DNA of 64,000 bases, taken from the NCBI GenBank assembly GCA_035403465.1, contig DAONFG010000008.1:1-64000 (forward strand). The letters are read 5' to 3'. Shown piece by piece: positions 43,442 through 52,090 of this stretch (positions are counted from its first letter, which is position 1; every line of letters begins with the position of its first letter). The translations under genes and the position numbers were made by a program. The DNA is from JAAYBQ01 sp035403465 (GTDB lineage: Bacteria; Spirochaetota; UBA4802; UBA5550). The notes under the pieces were generated by a model. It had not been told where the DNA came from. It saw only the letters and a list, made by a program, of their open reading frames with translations, and made no database searches.

Positions 43442-44458
43442 TCACTCGACCCATTCCTCGCCGCTTTTGCGCAGGCGTATAGCACCCCGGGCCTCCATAT
43501 GCCTGACTGCCTCAATAATTGCCTCCCTGTATTCAAGGACCTCTTTAAGCTTAACAGCACCCATACGGTTCATCTCTTCAATAATATCCGTGGCCCGGTT
43601 CTGGCTCATGTTCCTGAGGAACCTGAACCTTATTTCATCCTCCGCCCCCTTGAGGGCAAAGGCGATCAGGTAATCATCATTCAGCTCGTCAATAAGCAGC
43701 CTCATCTCGGCGTTTGAAAGTGAAGCTATATTCTCAAAACTGAAAATCCTTTCCGAAATCTCCTCTGCCACCTGCGGCATTGTGATTCCAAGACTGTCCA
43801 GTATCTTCTTTTCACTATCGCTGCTCATGTGGCCCAGGATTGAAACCAGCGAGCTGATGCCGCCTGCGTGACTCTCGTCTTCCTCTGCGCTTTTCATTGT
43901 CCTGTACCGCTTACGAAGCGCCCTGGCAACTGCTACTGCGGCTTCAGGGGAGACATTCTTCATGCGCGCAAGTTTAAGCCCGGCCTCCCTGGCCTTGTCT
44001 CGCGGGAGTTTTTTCAATATTTCACCGGATGTCTTCGGCGGCATAAAGCTGAGGACAAGTGAAATCATCTGCGCGGGTTCATCTTTCACAAGTGCAAGTA
44101 TCTCGTCAGCTGTGAGTTCAGAGAGGAATTTAAACGCGGATTCAACGTCCTTGCTTTCAATTTTCTTTATCATCTCGTCGGCCTTCTCCTCGCCGAACGA
44201 CTCTTCTATGATCTTTCGCGCCCTGTTTATTCCCCCGGATGATGTCCTTGCAGACTTTTTCAGCTCGATCATGAAATCACCTATAAGTTCCTCCCTTTCG
44301 CTTTCAGGAAGCGACTTCATTTTAATCATCTCCGCAGTAAGCCTTTCAACGCTTGTTTCATCAAGGTGTTTCAGTATATCCGCGGTAATCTGCGGCCCCA
44401 GGAGCATCAGGAGCGCAGCTGCCTTTTCCGGGCCTTTCATGTCAAAAATGGATCTCAT
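43442..44458 (-). CDS. fliG: FliG-family flagellar motor switch protein
   Basis: This 338-aa protein has the three FliG domains in order: N-terminal MS-ring-binding domain (from GPEKAAALLMLLG), middle ARM domain, and C-terminal torque domain with ALKGAEDEIRFRFLRNMS and EVLEYREAIIEAVRHMEA, where the charged residues that meet the stator lie. The FliM-contact motif usually reading EHPQ is here DEPAQ. It lies outside any flagellar operon. Spirochaetes often carry two FliG proteins, so this may be the second, specialised one. Confidence 0.9.
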   Translation of the reverse strand: MRSIFDMKGPEKAAALLMLLGPQITADILKHLDETSVERLTAEMIKMKSLPESEREELIGDFMIELKKSARTSSGGINRARKIIEESFGEEKADEMIKKIESKDVESAFKFLSELTADEILALVKDEPAQMISLVLSFMPPKTSGEILKKLPRDKAREAGLKLARMKNVSPEAAVAVARALRKRYRTMKSAEEDESHAGGISSLVSILGHMSSDSEKKILDSLGITMPQVAEEISERIFSFENIASLSNAEMRLLIDELNDDYLIAFALKGAEDEIRFRFLRNMSQNRATDIIEEMNRMGAVKLKEVLEYREAIIEAVRHMEARGAIRLRKSGEEWVE

Positions 44459-44879
44459 TTAAAAACTCCGTCATGGAATAAACACGATTATTATCATAAT
44501 CTTATCAATATAGCCTAAAAATCAATTACTATAGCATCTTTCGATTGAATTAATACAATCTTTGTCATTCCGGTTTTGCATCATCCAAATATGCAAATAC
44601 CGTAATCTTAATGAAATTCATAAATATTAGGCTACACTGACAGATTCATAAAGATTTCCCACAAGGGGACTTCCGAAGGCCGCCGGCAGTGCAGCCACGA
44701 TGGCTGCCTGCAAGTGCGAAACAGGATGTTTCTATAATGCTTGCCTTCGCTGCCGCTACGGCCGGAATAACAGCGTGCTAATTCATTCGTTAACTTCTAT
44801 AATCTGCCCGATTTTTATTGACAGATATGGACAAAATCAGCCGATTATCTATTGTATACTGTTACCGGAAACATATAAA
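44459..44879. other. Intergenic region of about 420 nt upstream of the HATPase gene
   Basis: It holds a GC palindrome GCAGCCA-cga-TGGCTGC (44691-44707) within repeat-like DNA. No clear promoter was resolved. The open frame of the next gene runs back to 44700 and would add 60 residues including five Cys (CKC..C..C..C), but that part overlaps the palindrome and is probably not translated. Confidence 0.45.
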
Positions 44880-45533
44880 ATGAAGATAGAATCTCCACAA
44901 TCATACCAGAATGAAATAATCACCGCTGTCAGAAACGAGAGCGATATTGTTTTTGTGTCCTACTCCGCCCTTGAAAAGACCGAGGAAAAGATAAAGTTCG
45001 CCCTTGCAAAAATCCTGGAAAAGCATAACAGGATAGACCTCTTTACTCCCATATATTCCTGTATTAAAGAGCTGATATCAAACGCAACAAAGGCCAATGC
45101 GAAAAAAATACTCATGGAGGAGGGTGTAATAAAAAATCCCGACGACACCGAAGAGGTGGTGCGCAAGGTGCGTTCAATCCTGAACGAGAAGTCCCTGCTT
45201 GAATACGGGATAAAGGCAAAACAGCACAAGATGTCCACGAGGATTTACCTGAAGGTCTTTAAAAAACATCTTTTCATCGAGGTAATCAACAACATCCCCA
45301 TGACAAAAAAAGATATGGCCAAGGTAAACGACAGGATAAAAAAATCATCAAGGTATGACAACATCGCGGAATATTTCATGGACAATCCCGACCCCGAAGC
45401 TGAGGGCATGGGACTGGGACTTTCAATGGTTGTTGTTCTCCTGAAAAATATTAATATCACGCACAGAAACTTTGTTATCACCACTGACGGTACAACAAAA
45501 ACCTACGCAAAGATGCTTATCCCGCTAAGCTGA
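44880..45533 (+). CDS. HATPase_c-domain protein without histidine-phosphotransfer domain
   Basis: This 217-aa GHKL-type ATP-binding domain has an N box CIKELISNATKANAKK near residue 60 and a G box EGMGLGLSM near residue 180. There is no HisKA or HPt helix, sensor or membrane segment. It could act as an anti-sigma-like kinase or as a stand-alone ATPase partner. The STAS protein at 63076 is a possible partner by type only. ATG 44880 is selected as the first Met after the noncoding-looking extension. Confidence 0.72.
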   Translation: MKIESPQSYQNEIITAVRNESDIVFVSYSALEKTEEKIKFALAKILEKHNRIDLFTPIYSCIKELISNATKANAKKILMEEGVIKNPDDTEEVVRKVRSILNEKSLLEYGIKAKQHKMSTRIYLKVFKKHLFIEVINNIPMTKKDMAKVNDRIKKSSRYDNIAEYFMDNPDPEAEGMGLGLSMVVVLLKNINITHRNFVITTDGTTKTYAKMLIPLS

Positions 45534-45540
45534 CACATGC

Positions 45541-47592
45541 CTATCCCAGTTTTTTCGCACGTCTCTTTTTAAGGGGATACACCCCGTAAGTTGAGTCGAT
45601 CTCATTCAATGCCTGGGCCCTGTCAGGCACCGCGTAACATATAAATGTATCAGACTCCTTCACTGTGAAGACTTCAGCATAGCGGATCCTGTCCCCCGTT
45701 GCCCTTGACCTTGAGTTCATGTATATAACAAGCTGGGAACCGCCAGTCACGCCGTCTATCAGCCCCAGGTTTACAAGTATACCCTCTTCTTTAAGTTTCA
45801 GGATCCTGCCGCTGTACGGGATAGTATCATAAAGTTTTACCGCGGTTTTCATCGAAACAGACCCCAGGTTCTCCCTGCCCTTGCCCGTGACCTCGAATTC
45901 GCTTATAATGTATCCCTTGTTCATATCCATGAGCCTGCAGTTCACATTAAGGTAATCATCAACCTCGTACACGTTGCCGTACACGATAAAGTCTATACCC
46001 TCACCGTTGCTGTCCCTGTAATCTTTAAGTTTCCTGATCGACTCAAACAGCGCGTCCCCGCCAGACCGGAGGTCACCGGCAACAGACTCCCGTTCCCTTA
46101 GTCCCACAACGCGCATCCTCCCGAACTGCTGCATAGCGAACGAAATATTACGGGCAACAACCCTGCCGGCGTCGGGATGATCCGTAATTCTCCCTGCACT
46201 GTCAAAGTTCAGCACCAGGACACGCGGCACATTCCTGGGGGCTACGTCATTTGCGTATCCCTCGCGGTTATACAGCCTGTCGCGGCGCTTGACTATGGCA
46301 AGGTTGAGCGCATCCTGTGTCCTGTAGTCAGGGTACTGCTGCAGCAGGTTTTTCATTTCATCAATCATAAGTTCATTGTAATCGAGTATGGAATAATAGC
46401 TGATCAGCTGCTCCCGGACCTCTTTGTTCTGGGGGTTCAGGAAGAGCGCCCGCCGCAGGTAGTATATTGCGTTGTCATGGAGGCTCTCCCGTTTATTAAG
46501 ACGCGAAAGTTCTATATTCTCGTTGCTCAGCATAACCCTTGCAGGGTGGGCTGACTTGTAGTCATTAAGTATCAGGAAATCCTCGATTTTACCTTTAAGC
46601 ATGGCGTCCGAGGGGAACCTGACATAGGCCTGGAGCATATATTCAATCGCCCTGTTCCTGTCACCTGAAAGTTCGTAAGCAAGTGAAAGGCTGTAGATAG
46701 TTGACCTGTTGGCCGTTATGGAGACCGCCCTGGACAGGTAATTAACTGCAGCCGCGCACTTCTCCCTGTATTCGCCGTCATTGAATGAACCGCCGGTTGC
46801 CTTTTCGGAATTCATGTTGTCGGCTTCCATGAGGTAGATCATCCCCATGTTCCTGTTGGCCTCATAGTTGTCAGGGTTAATCGAAAGCGCCCTGTTATAC
46901 GATTCCCTGGCCTCGTCCATTGACCCGGTATCACCTGTCTTCAGGTAATTCCTCAGCAATATGTCGCCGTATTTTATATATCCTGCGGGTGCGTCACTCT
47001 TTGAGTCAATGGCCTTTTCCACATATTCCCTTGCCTCTTTAAGCCGGCCCTCGTCGATCTTGATGTCGGCCATGAGCAGCAGTGCCGGGTAATGGTACGG
47101 GTTGCTCTTGAAAATATTGGCAGCTTTCCTCTTTGCCCATACTGTCCTGCCCATCCTGTAATACACGTACGCAAGACCGTACTGCGAGTCCAGGTTATCT
47201 CCCGATATCTCATAGGACTTTTCAAAGTAACCTATTGCCTCGGTGAACCTCCCCGTATCAGTAAGCACCATTCCTATACCGTTAAGCGCATCAACCGATT
47301 TTGCGTCCAGCCTGAGAGCGTCAAGAAACATGTCAAGGGCCTTGTCGTAAACTCCCAGCGCGTAGTATGATTTACCCGCACCTATCAGCGAGTCTGAATA
47401 ACGCGCATTGATCCTCAGTGAATTGACGAAACTGAAAATAGCCCTGTCATACTCGGTTTTATTGTAAGCGTCCCAGCCCTTTTTATTGAAGGAAATGGCG
47501 TTTTCAGCATTGGATACATATAATCCCGGAACAGAAAGAAAAAACAGGAGCGCAAGAGGAATAATCGCCAGACGGATTTTACTTTTCTTCAA
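45541..47592 (-). CDS. Exported TPR protein with CsgG/FlgO-like C-terminal domain
   Basis: This 683-aa protein has a signal peptide (LLFFLSVPGLYVSNA). Then come at least eight TPR units from about residue 35 to 430, e.g. AIGYFEKSYEISGDN. Next is a CsgG/LpoB-like alpha/beta domain (VPRVLVLNFDSAGR ... DFIVYGNVYEVDDYL) and a small strand-rich end (GILVNLGLIDGVTGGSQLVIY) like the FlgT C-terminal domain. It is probably a periplasmic scaffold for outer-membrane or flagellar assembly. GGAGG precedes GTG 47595 by 4 nt and TTG 47592 by 7 nt; TTG is chosen. The longer frame from 47658 lacks a proper signal. Confidence 0.78.
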   Translation of the reverse strand: MKKSKIRLAIIPLALLFFLSVPGLYVSNAENAISFNKKGWDAYNKTEYDRAIFSFVNSLRINARYSDSLIGAGKSYYALGVYDKALDMFLDALRLDAKSVDALNGIGMVLTDTGRFTEAIGYFEKSYEISGDNLDSQYGLAYVYYRMGRTVWAKRKAANIFKSNPYHYPALLLMADIKIDEGRLKEAREYVEKAIDSKSDAPAGYIKYGDILLRNYLKTGDTGSMDEARESYNRALSINPDNYEANRNMGMIYLMEADNMNSEKATGGSFNDGEYREKCAAAVNYLSRAVSITANRSTIYSLSLAYELSGDRNRAIEYMLQAYVRFPSDAMLKGKIEDFLILNDYKSAHPARVMLSNENIELSRLNKRESLHDNAIYYLRRALFLNPQNKEVREQLISYYSILDYNELMIDEMKNLLQQYPDYRTQDALNLAIVKRRDRLYNREGYANDVAPRNVPRVLVLNFDSAGRITDHPDAGRVVARNISFAMQQFGRMRVVGLRERESVAGDLRSGGDALFESIRKLKDYRDSNGEGIDFIVYGNVYEVDDYLNVNCRLMDMNKGYIISEFEVTGKGRENLGSVSMKTAVKLYDTIPYSGRILKLKEEGILVNLGLIDGVTGGSQLVIYMNSRSRATGDRIRYAEVFTVKESDTFICYAVPDRAQALNEIDSTYGVYPLKKRRAKKLG

Positions 47593-47731
47593 CACGGGGC
47601 CTCCGGGCAAGGTTAGTAAGTCATCAAATGATACACCCGGCTTGAAGCAAGTCAACAAATATTCTTCAGGTTAAAATCTGTTTGACCTGTGACTCTATAA
47701 GTTGTATCTGTTTCATGAGGGCAGTAAATAA

Positions 47732-48397
47732 ATGACTCATAAAATCACATCCAATGTATGGGCAGCGGGAGGCGATAATTCAGCACCGTCGGATGCCGCT
47801 GTCTATCTTGTAAAAACAGGAACGGGCGCTGTCCTCATCGATTCCGGCACAGGGCGCGGGACTGAAAAAATACTGTCCAATATCAGGGCTGCGGGCGTTG
47901 AACCCTCAGACATCGAATACCTGTTTCTGACACACTGCCATTTTGATCACACCGGCGGAGCAGCTGGAATTAAGGCGATAACCGGCGCAAAGGTGATCGC
48001 ACATGAACTTGACGCAGTTTTTATTGAAAGCGCCGACCCGGTAGTAACGGCCGCGTCATGGTATAACACAAAAATGGAGAGGGTAACTGTCGACATAAAG
48101 ATTCCAGGTAAAAAATACAGCTTTACTTCGGGCAGTACCGAATTCAAGGTCTATCACACGCCGGGACACACCCCGGGTTCATGTGTGGCAACAATCCATT
48201 CCGACGGCATGCTTGTGCTGTTCGGCCAGGACATACACGGCCCGCTCCATCCCGACCTGAAGTCAGACAGGAAGGACTACATGGAGTCACTTGCGTTCAT
48301 TGCATCACTCGATGCAGAGATACTCTGTGAAGGCCACTACGGCGTGATAACGGGCAGAAAGAAAGTACGGGAATTCATCGAGTCATTCATACGGTAA
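47732..48397 (+). CDS. Metallo-beta-lactamase-fold hydrolase
   Basis: This 221-aa protein has the zinc motif THCHFDHTGG near residue 70, then GHTPGS, FGQDIHG with the bridging Asp and CEGHYG with the last His. It is the glyoxalase II-like / general MBL hydrolase type, in the cytoplasm since no signal is seen. The signal-peptidase-like gene follows after 12 nt. Confidence 0.88.
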   Translation: MTHKITSNVWAAGGDNSAPSDAAVYLVKTGTGAVLIDSGTGRGTEKILSNIRAAGVEPSDIEYLFLTHCHFDHTGGAAGIKAITGAKVIAHELDAVFIESADPVVTAASWYNTKMERVTVDIKIPGKKYSFTSGSTEFKVYHTPGHTPGSCVATIHSDGMLVLFGQDIHGPLHPDLKSDRKDYMESLAFIASLDAEILCEGHYGVITGRKKVREFIESFIR

Positions 48398-48409
48398 AAC
48401 GGGGAAACA

Positions 48410-49294
48410 GTGAAAAAGAAGATAATAGTATCAGGTGCTGATAAGAGAGTCAATCCATGGCTTGCCTTCATGCTTTCACTCGCTGTCACAGGGCTCGGCC
48501 AGGTCTACCGGGGCAAGGCTGCAAGGGGTACAGCTTTTCTGCTATTCAGGGTAATTGCGGTGATATCTGTTCCATGCTATTCAGTGCTTAACCCTGAGTC
48601 GAATGTTGCTGCCGAAATCGCCGCTGCAATTACCGCTTTCCTTGTTATTACGATCCTCAGCCCGGCTGAAGCTCTTGTGTGCGCCCTGCAGTCAGGCGGG
48701 AGCATTAAGAAAAAAAAATACAGCAGCGCGGGATACTACATTGTATTTTCAGCTGTATCCCTGGGCATCACCGCACTCTCCCTGGTCCTCTTCTTTTCAT
48801 GCTTCTCCTTTTTCAGGTCATCTTCCGCGTTTAATCCTCTTGTCGAACCGGGCGACATACTGATTGCAAATAAAATCAAACGTGTGTATACACGCGGTGA
48901 GTCCGTATTCGACATGAACTACTCGCTGCTCCGGATTATTGCACTCCCCGGCGAAACGGTGAGTTACAAAAACCGTATCCTGTCAGTAAATGGTGTGGAT
49001 CTGCACCGCGCGATTTACACTGAAGACGAACTCAACTCGCTTAACCTGACCGATAACAACGTTACATCAGAATATAACGGTCAGTACAGGTATGCGGTGA
49101 TTCCCTCAATGGAAAAATTTACAATCACCATGGAAACATCCGGCAGTGAATACTGTGCCGCATCCGATGAAAGAAAAGACGCAGGCAGCTTTACTAAAAT
49201 TCCGGCAGGGGCAATCGCAGCATCATTCGAAGGTGTACTTATATCACCATCGAGAAAAATTGTACTGGTCACGCCGCAAATGCGTTCAAGATAA
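48410..49294 (+). CDS. Signal-peptidase-I-like membrane protein lacking the catalytic dyad
   Basis: In this 294-aa protein, residues 15-125 are four or so membrane helices with the NPWLAFMLSLAVTGLGQVYRG opening often fused to S26 peptidases. Residues 130-290 are an S26-like fold: NPLVEPGDILIANKI and RIIALPGETVSYKNRILSVNG. Where active enzymes have Ser-Met-x-Pro this one has Ala-Phe-Asn-Pro, and where they have Lys-Arg-Val it has Leu-Arg-Ile. Proteolysis is therefore unlikely; it may be a chaperone-like or regulatory relative. The start is GTG 48410. Confidence 0.72.
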   Translation: MKKKIIVSGADKRVNPWLAFMLSLAVTGLGQVYRGKAARGTAFLLFRVIAVISVPCYSVLNPESNVAAEIAAAITAFLVITILSPAEALVCALQSGGSIKKKKYSSAGYYIVFSAVSLGITALSLVLFFSCFSFFRSSSAFNPLVEPGDILIANKIKRVYTRGESVFDMNYSLLRIIALPGETVSYKNRILSVNGVDLHRAIYTEDELNSLNLTDNNVTSEYNGQYRYAVIPSMEKFTITMETSGSEYCAASDERKDAGSFTKIPAGAIAASFEGVLISPSRKIVLVTPQMRSR

Positions 49295-49395
49295 AGCACT
49301 TAAATTTAATTAGAACCCTATTTATTCTTGACTTGGAAGTTCACCTGATTTACTGTAAAGATCTGTTTTTAACATCCACAAAATCGGAGGATAAC

Positions 49396-50370
49396 ATGGT
49401 ATTAATTACCGGTTCAAATTCACTACTGGGAAGAGCCATTGTTGATATATTCCTGGAACATGGCGAAAAAATCAGATGCTATGACCAGTACAGACCTGAA
49501 AAACTTCCGGAAGGTGTTGAATTTATACAGGGTGACCTTTTTTCAGCCAAGCGTCTGACCGCTGCCTGCAAGAATATTTCAACCATAATTCACCTGCAGG
49601 ACAAAAGCAGGACCAAAAGCATCAGCCGCGGTAAAATGAAAAAAATCAATATAACGGGAACAAAAAACCTGCTCTTCATGGCACGCAAGGCAAAGATCAA
49701 AAGAATAATTTTCCTCTCCTCCTATGCCGTTTATGGAAAAACAAAATCATTCCCGACCAGGGAAGAGGATATAAAAAAACCATATCTCCCTTACGGGAAA
49801 GACAAGCTCAAAGCTGAAAAGTTATGCGAAACATTCGCGAAGAAAAACAAGATGGATCTTACCATCATGCGGCCTTCAGTAATCACAGGTCCAGAGGTTA
49901 AGGATTCAGCAATGCTGATAACCCTGTATATGGCAATGGGCCTGGGCAACGACAACATCATGTTCATGTCAGGCGACGGCGACAACAGGTTCCAGCTTCT
50001 TGCTCCCCGTGATGCTGCCGAAGCGTTCTACCTTGTATATAAGGCTGGCGATAAAACAACAGGTATGGTTTTCAACATCGGGTCTGATAATGTGCTTACA
50101 CAGATGGAGCAGATCGTTAAAATCAAGGAAGAGAAAAAACTCGATTTTGCAATAAAACACCTGACCAGGGTAAAAGCCCTGCTCTACGCTATTGCCTTCA
50201 AACCATCAAAGCTGAACTATTTTACCAGGGAACACCGGATGTATATCTTCAACAATGTATTCCTTGACTGCCAGAAGCTGAAAGAAGCAACAGGCTGGAA
50301 ACCCCGGAAAACCAATATGGACATCATATCCGATACGGTTGACTGGTATAAGAATAAACTCGACAAATAA
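49396..50370 (+). CDS. NAD(P)-dependent epimerase/dehydratase (extended SDR)
   Basis: This 324-aa protein has a Rossmann nucleotide motif TGSNSLLGRAI at the N-terminus, LSSYAVYGKT, and YGKDK as the catalytic YxxxK near residue 140. The fold suits sugar-nucleotide or sterol/isoprenoid-type substrates; no substrate is evident. GGAGG precedes ATG 49396; the upstream 21 codons are excluded. It ends 3 nt before a strong terminator. Confidence 0.85.
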   Translation: MVLITGSNSLLGRAIVDIFLEHGEKIRCYDQYRPEKLPEGVEFIQGDLFSAKRLTAACKNISTIIHLQDKSRTKSISRGKMKKINITGTKNLLFMARKAKIKRIIFLSSYAVYGKTKSFPTREEDIKKPYLPYGKDKLKAEKLCETFAKKNKMDLTIMRPSVITGPEVKDSAMLITLYMAMGLGNDNIMFMSGDGDNRFQLLAPRDAAEAFYLVYKAGDKTTGMVFNIGSDNVLTQMEQIVKIKEEKKLDFAIKHLTRVKALLYAIAFKPSKLNYFTREHRMYIFNNVFLDCQKLKEATGWKPRKTNMDIISDTVDWYKNKLDK

Positions 50371-50373
50371 ATT

Positions 50374-50398
50374 AAAAAGCCCCTGAACGGGGCTTTTT
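50374..50398. terminator. Bidirectional rho-independent terminator
   Basis: AAAAAGCCCC (50374-50383), loop TGAAC, GGGGCTTTTT (50389-50398). It gives a U-run on both strands and separates the SDR gene from the convergent VWA gene, whose stop lies inside the right arm. Confidence 0.92.
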
Positions 50399-52080
50399 TA
50401 ATGCAGATGATTTTTTTTATCATCATCACCAATATACTCTATGGAACTGAACTTTTCCTTTTCCTCTTTCTTTCCCCTGTTAAACGGGAACGTTACAATA
50501 CGCAGAACAGCCTGCCCCAGCTTTATAAGAAGCAGAAGGAAAAGCTGGCCCGCACTCCCCTCGCCGCCGGGCTCGAATGTCAGCGTAAGCTGCGCCTTCT
50601 TCATGTCCTGCACCGTCAGTTTCTTATCCTGCCGGCTCATCTGCTTCATCAGTTTCCGGGCTTCTTTTTTATCCATCTTGAGCGACTTCTTGTTCTCATG
50701 GTATTTCCCTGAATGCACCACAAGCATGAAGAGCTCATTGTCCTTCATGAGTTTTTCTTTTAATGCGGCAATTCTTGCAAGGTATGATTTCAGTTCAGCC
50801 TTTTTGTCGTCGGATGCATCATAGAGCATTTTAACGTACTGCCCCAGGAAATAAACCTGCTTGAAAATTTTCTCCTTATCGTCAATATGCATGTACCTGA
50901 AATCTATGGTTTCAATCTTCTTTATCCAGTGAAAAATATTTTCAAGGTTTTCATACGAAACATCATAGAGGCTATCTGTTTTAAGGTCGCCAACCTCGAT
51001 GTAATTTGTGGCTACCTTCCTGAGGTCCTTGAAGATGTTGGATGAGTATTCAAGCATGATCCTGTAAATACGCTGTTCTGCGTTAGAAAGCGGTTTTTCC
51101 AGATCATTTGGATTTTTCATTATCTCTTTTATCTGCTTGATGTTAAGCGTGGTGGGATCAACTTCAAGGCTCTCACCGGCAAACACCTGTTTCAGGTCGT
51201 AAAAATCAGGTTCAGGATTTTCATCACCTATTTTAAGAATATGCAGTTTGATTGGTCCGAGCTTTTCCTGCATTTCGAAAGGTTCAATCCTGCTCGCACC
51301 GTCTGTTACGATAAGTATCTCCGCCTTGTTCATATCCTTGTTATAATTAATGTCGCTTATTGCCTGGTATACGGCCTTCTGTAAATTAGTGCTTATTCCG
51401 CCTGTTGTTGAAAAGAGGACCTTTTCAATGAGAAAGGGGTAATCCTCTCTCTTCTCTATCTTATACAGGGGGCCGGTGGATGTGTCAAAAGACCTGAAGA
51501 AAAGCCTTGCGTTACTGTTGAGTTTACGCCTTAAAAATTCCGCCACGATGCACTTTGCGTAGAATGACCGCATGCGTATATCCATTGAACGGGATGTATC
51601 AAGAAGTATATAGAAAAGCTGTTCGAACTTGTTCGCTTCACGCCCGGATTCATTTCTCAGGGTCGATACCGGTTTAAAATGGTCGGCTTCGGATTCATAA
51701 AATCTCTGCACCATGAGAGTTTTGGTGAAAAGCTTTGCCGAAAAAATGTCATCGTCCTGCGCAAGTTCACGCGGGAGCGCACGCTTGAGGTCGATTATGC
51801 TCCTGTATGTCTCGATCTCCATCTTGTTGCCCAGGGGGACAGAACGCTCCATCCTGTTCACGGAGATCGTCTTGTCCTTGTCAGGGATAAAGACCTCTTC
51901 ATCTTTTGAGATATCATCGATGGCATTGAGCGCGTCAGCAGACGTCTTGTCTGTAAAGAGCTTTCGCGCGATCTCGAATATTAGCATGAACTTCGGGGGA
52001 AGAATCACCTGTATATTTTCAAAAAAGCCGAGCGACTCCCAGTATTCGAAAAAATCATCCCCTTTGGGTGCTTCGATCAT
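50398..52080 (-). CDS. VWA-domain protein (ViaA/CoxE-like partner of MoxR)
   Basis: In this 560-aa protein, a helical N-terminal half leads to a von Willebrand factor A domain from about residue 155. Its MIDAS reads DTSRS (161-165), then STTGGISTNL and IVTDGASR. A helical C-terminal part with a Lys-rich end follows (MDKKEARKLMKQMSRQDKK). VWA proteins next to MoxR ATPases assist insertion of cofactors or assembly of complexes; in E. coli ViaA works with RavA. It starts 10 nt after the MoxR gene and belongs to the same transcript. Confidence 0.8.
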   Translation of the reverse strand: MIEAPKGDDFFEYWESLGFFENIQVILPPKFMLIFEIARKLFTDKTSADALNAIDDISKDEEVFIPDKDKTISVNRMERSVPLGNKMEIETYRSIIDLKRALPRELAQDDDIFSAKLFTKTLMVQRFYESEADHFKPVSTLRNESGREANKFEQLFYILLDTSRSMDIRMRSFYAKCIVAEFLRRKLNSNARLFFRSFDTSTGPLYKIEKREDYPFLIEKVLFSTTGGISTNLQKAVYQAISDINYNKDMNKAEILIVTDGASRIEPFEMQEKLGPIKLHILKIGDENPEPDFYDLKQVFAGESLEVDPTTLNIKQIKEIMKNPNDLEKPLSNAEQRIYRIMLEYSSNIFKDLRKVATNYIEVGDLKTDSLYDVSYENLENIFHWIKKIETIDFRYMHIDDKEKIFKQVYFLGQYVKMLYDASDDKKAELKSYLARIAALKEKLMKDNELFMLVVHSGKYHENKKSLKMDKKEARKLMKQMSRQDKKLTVQDMKKAQLTLTFEPGGEGSAGQLFLLLLIKLGQAVLRIVTFPFNRGKKEEKEKFSSIEYIGDDDKKNHLH

Positions 52081-52090
52081 GGTGCCAGCC

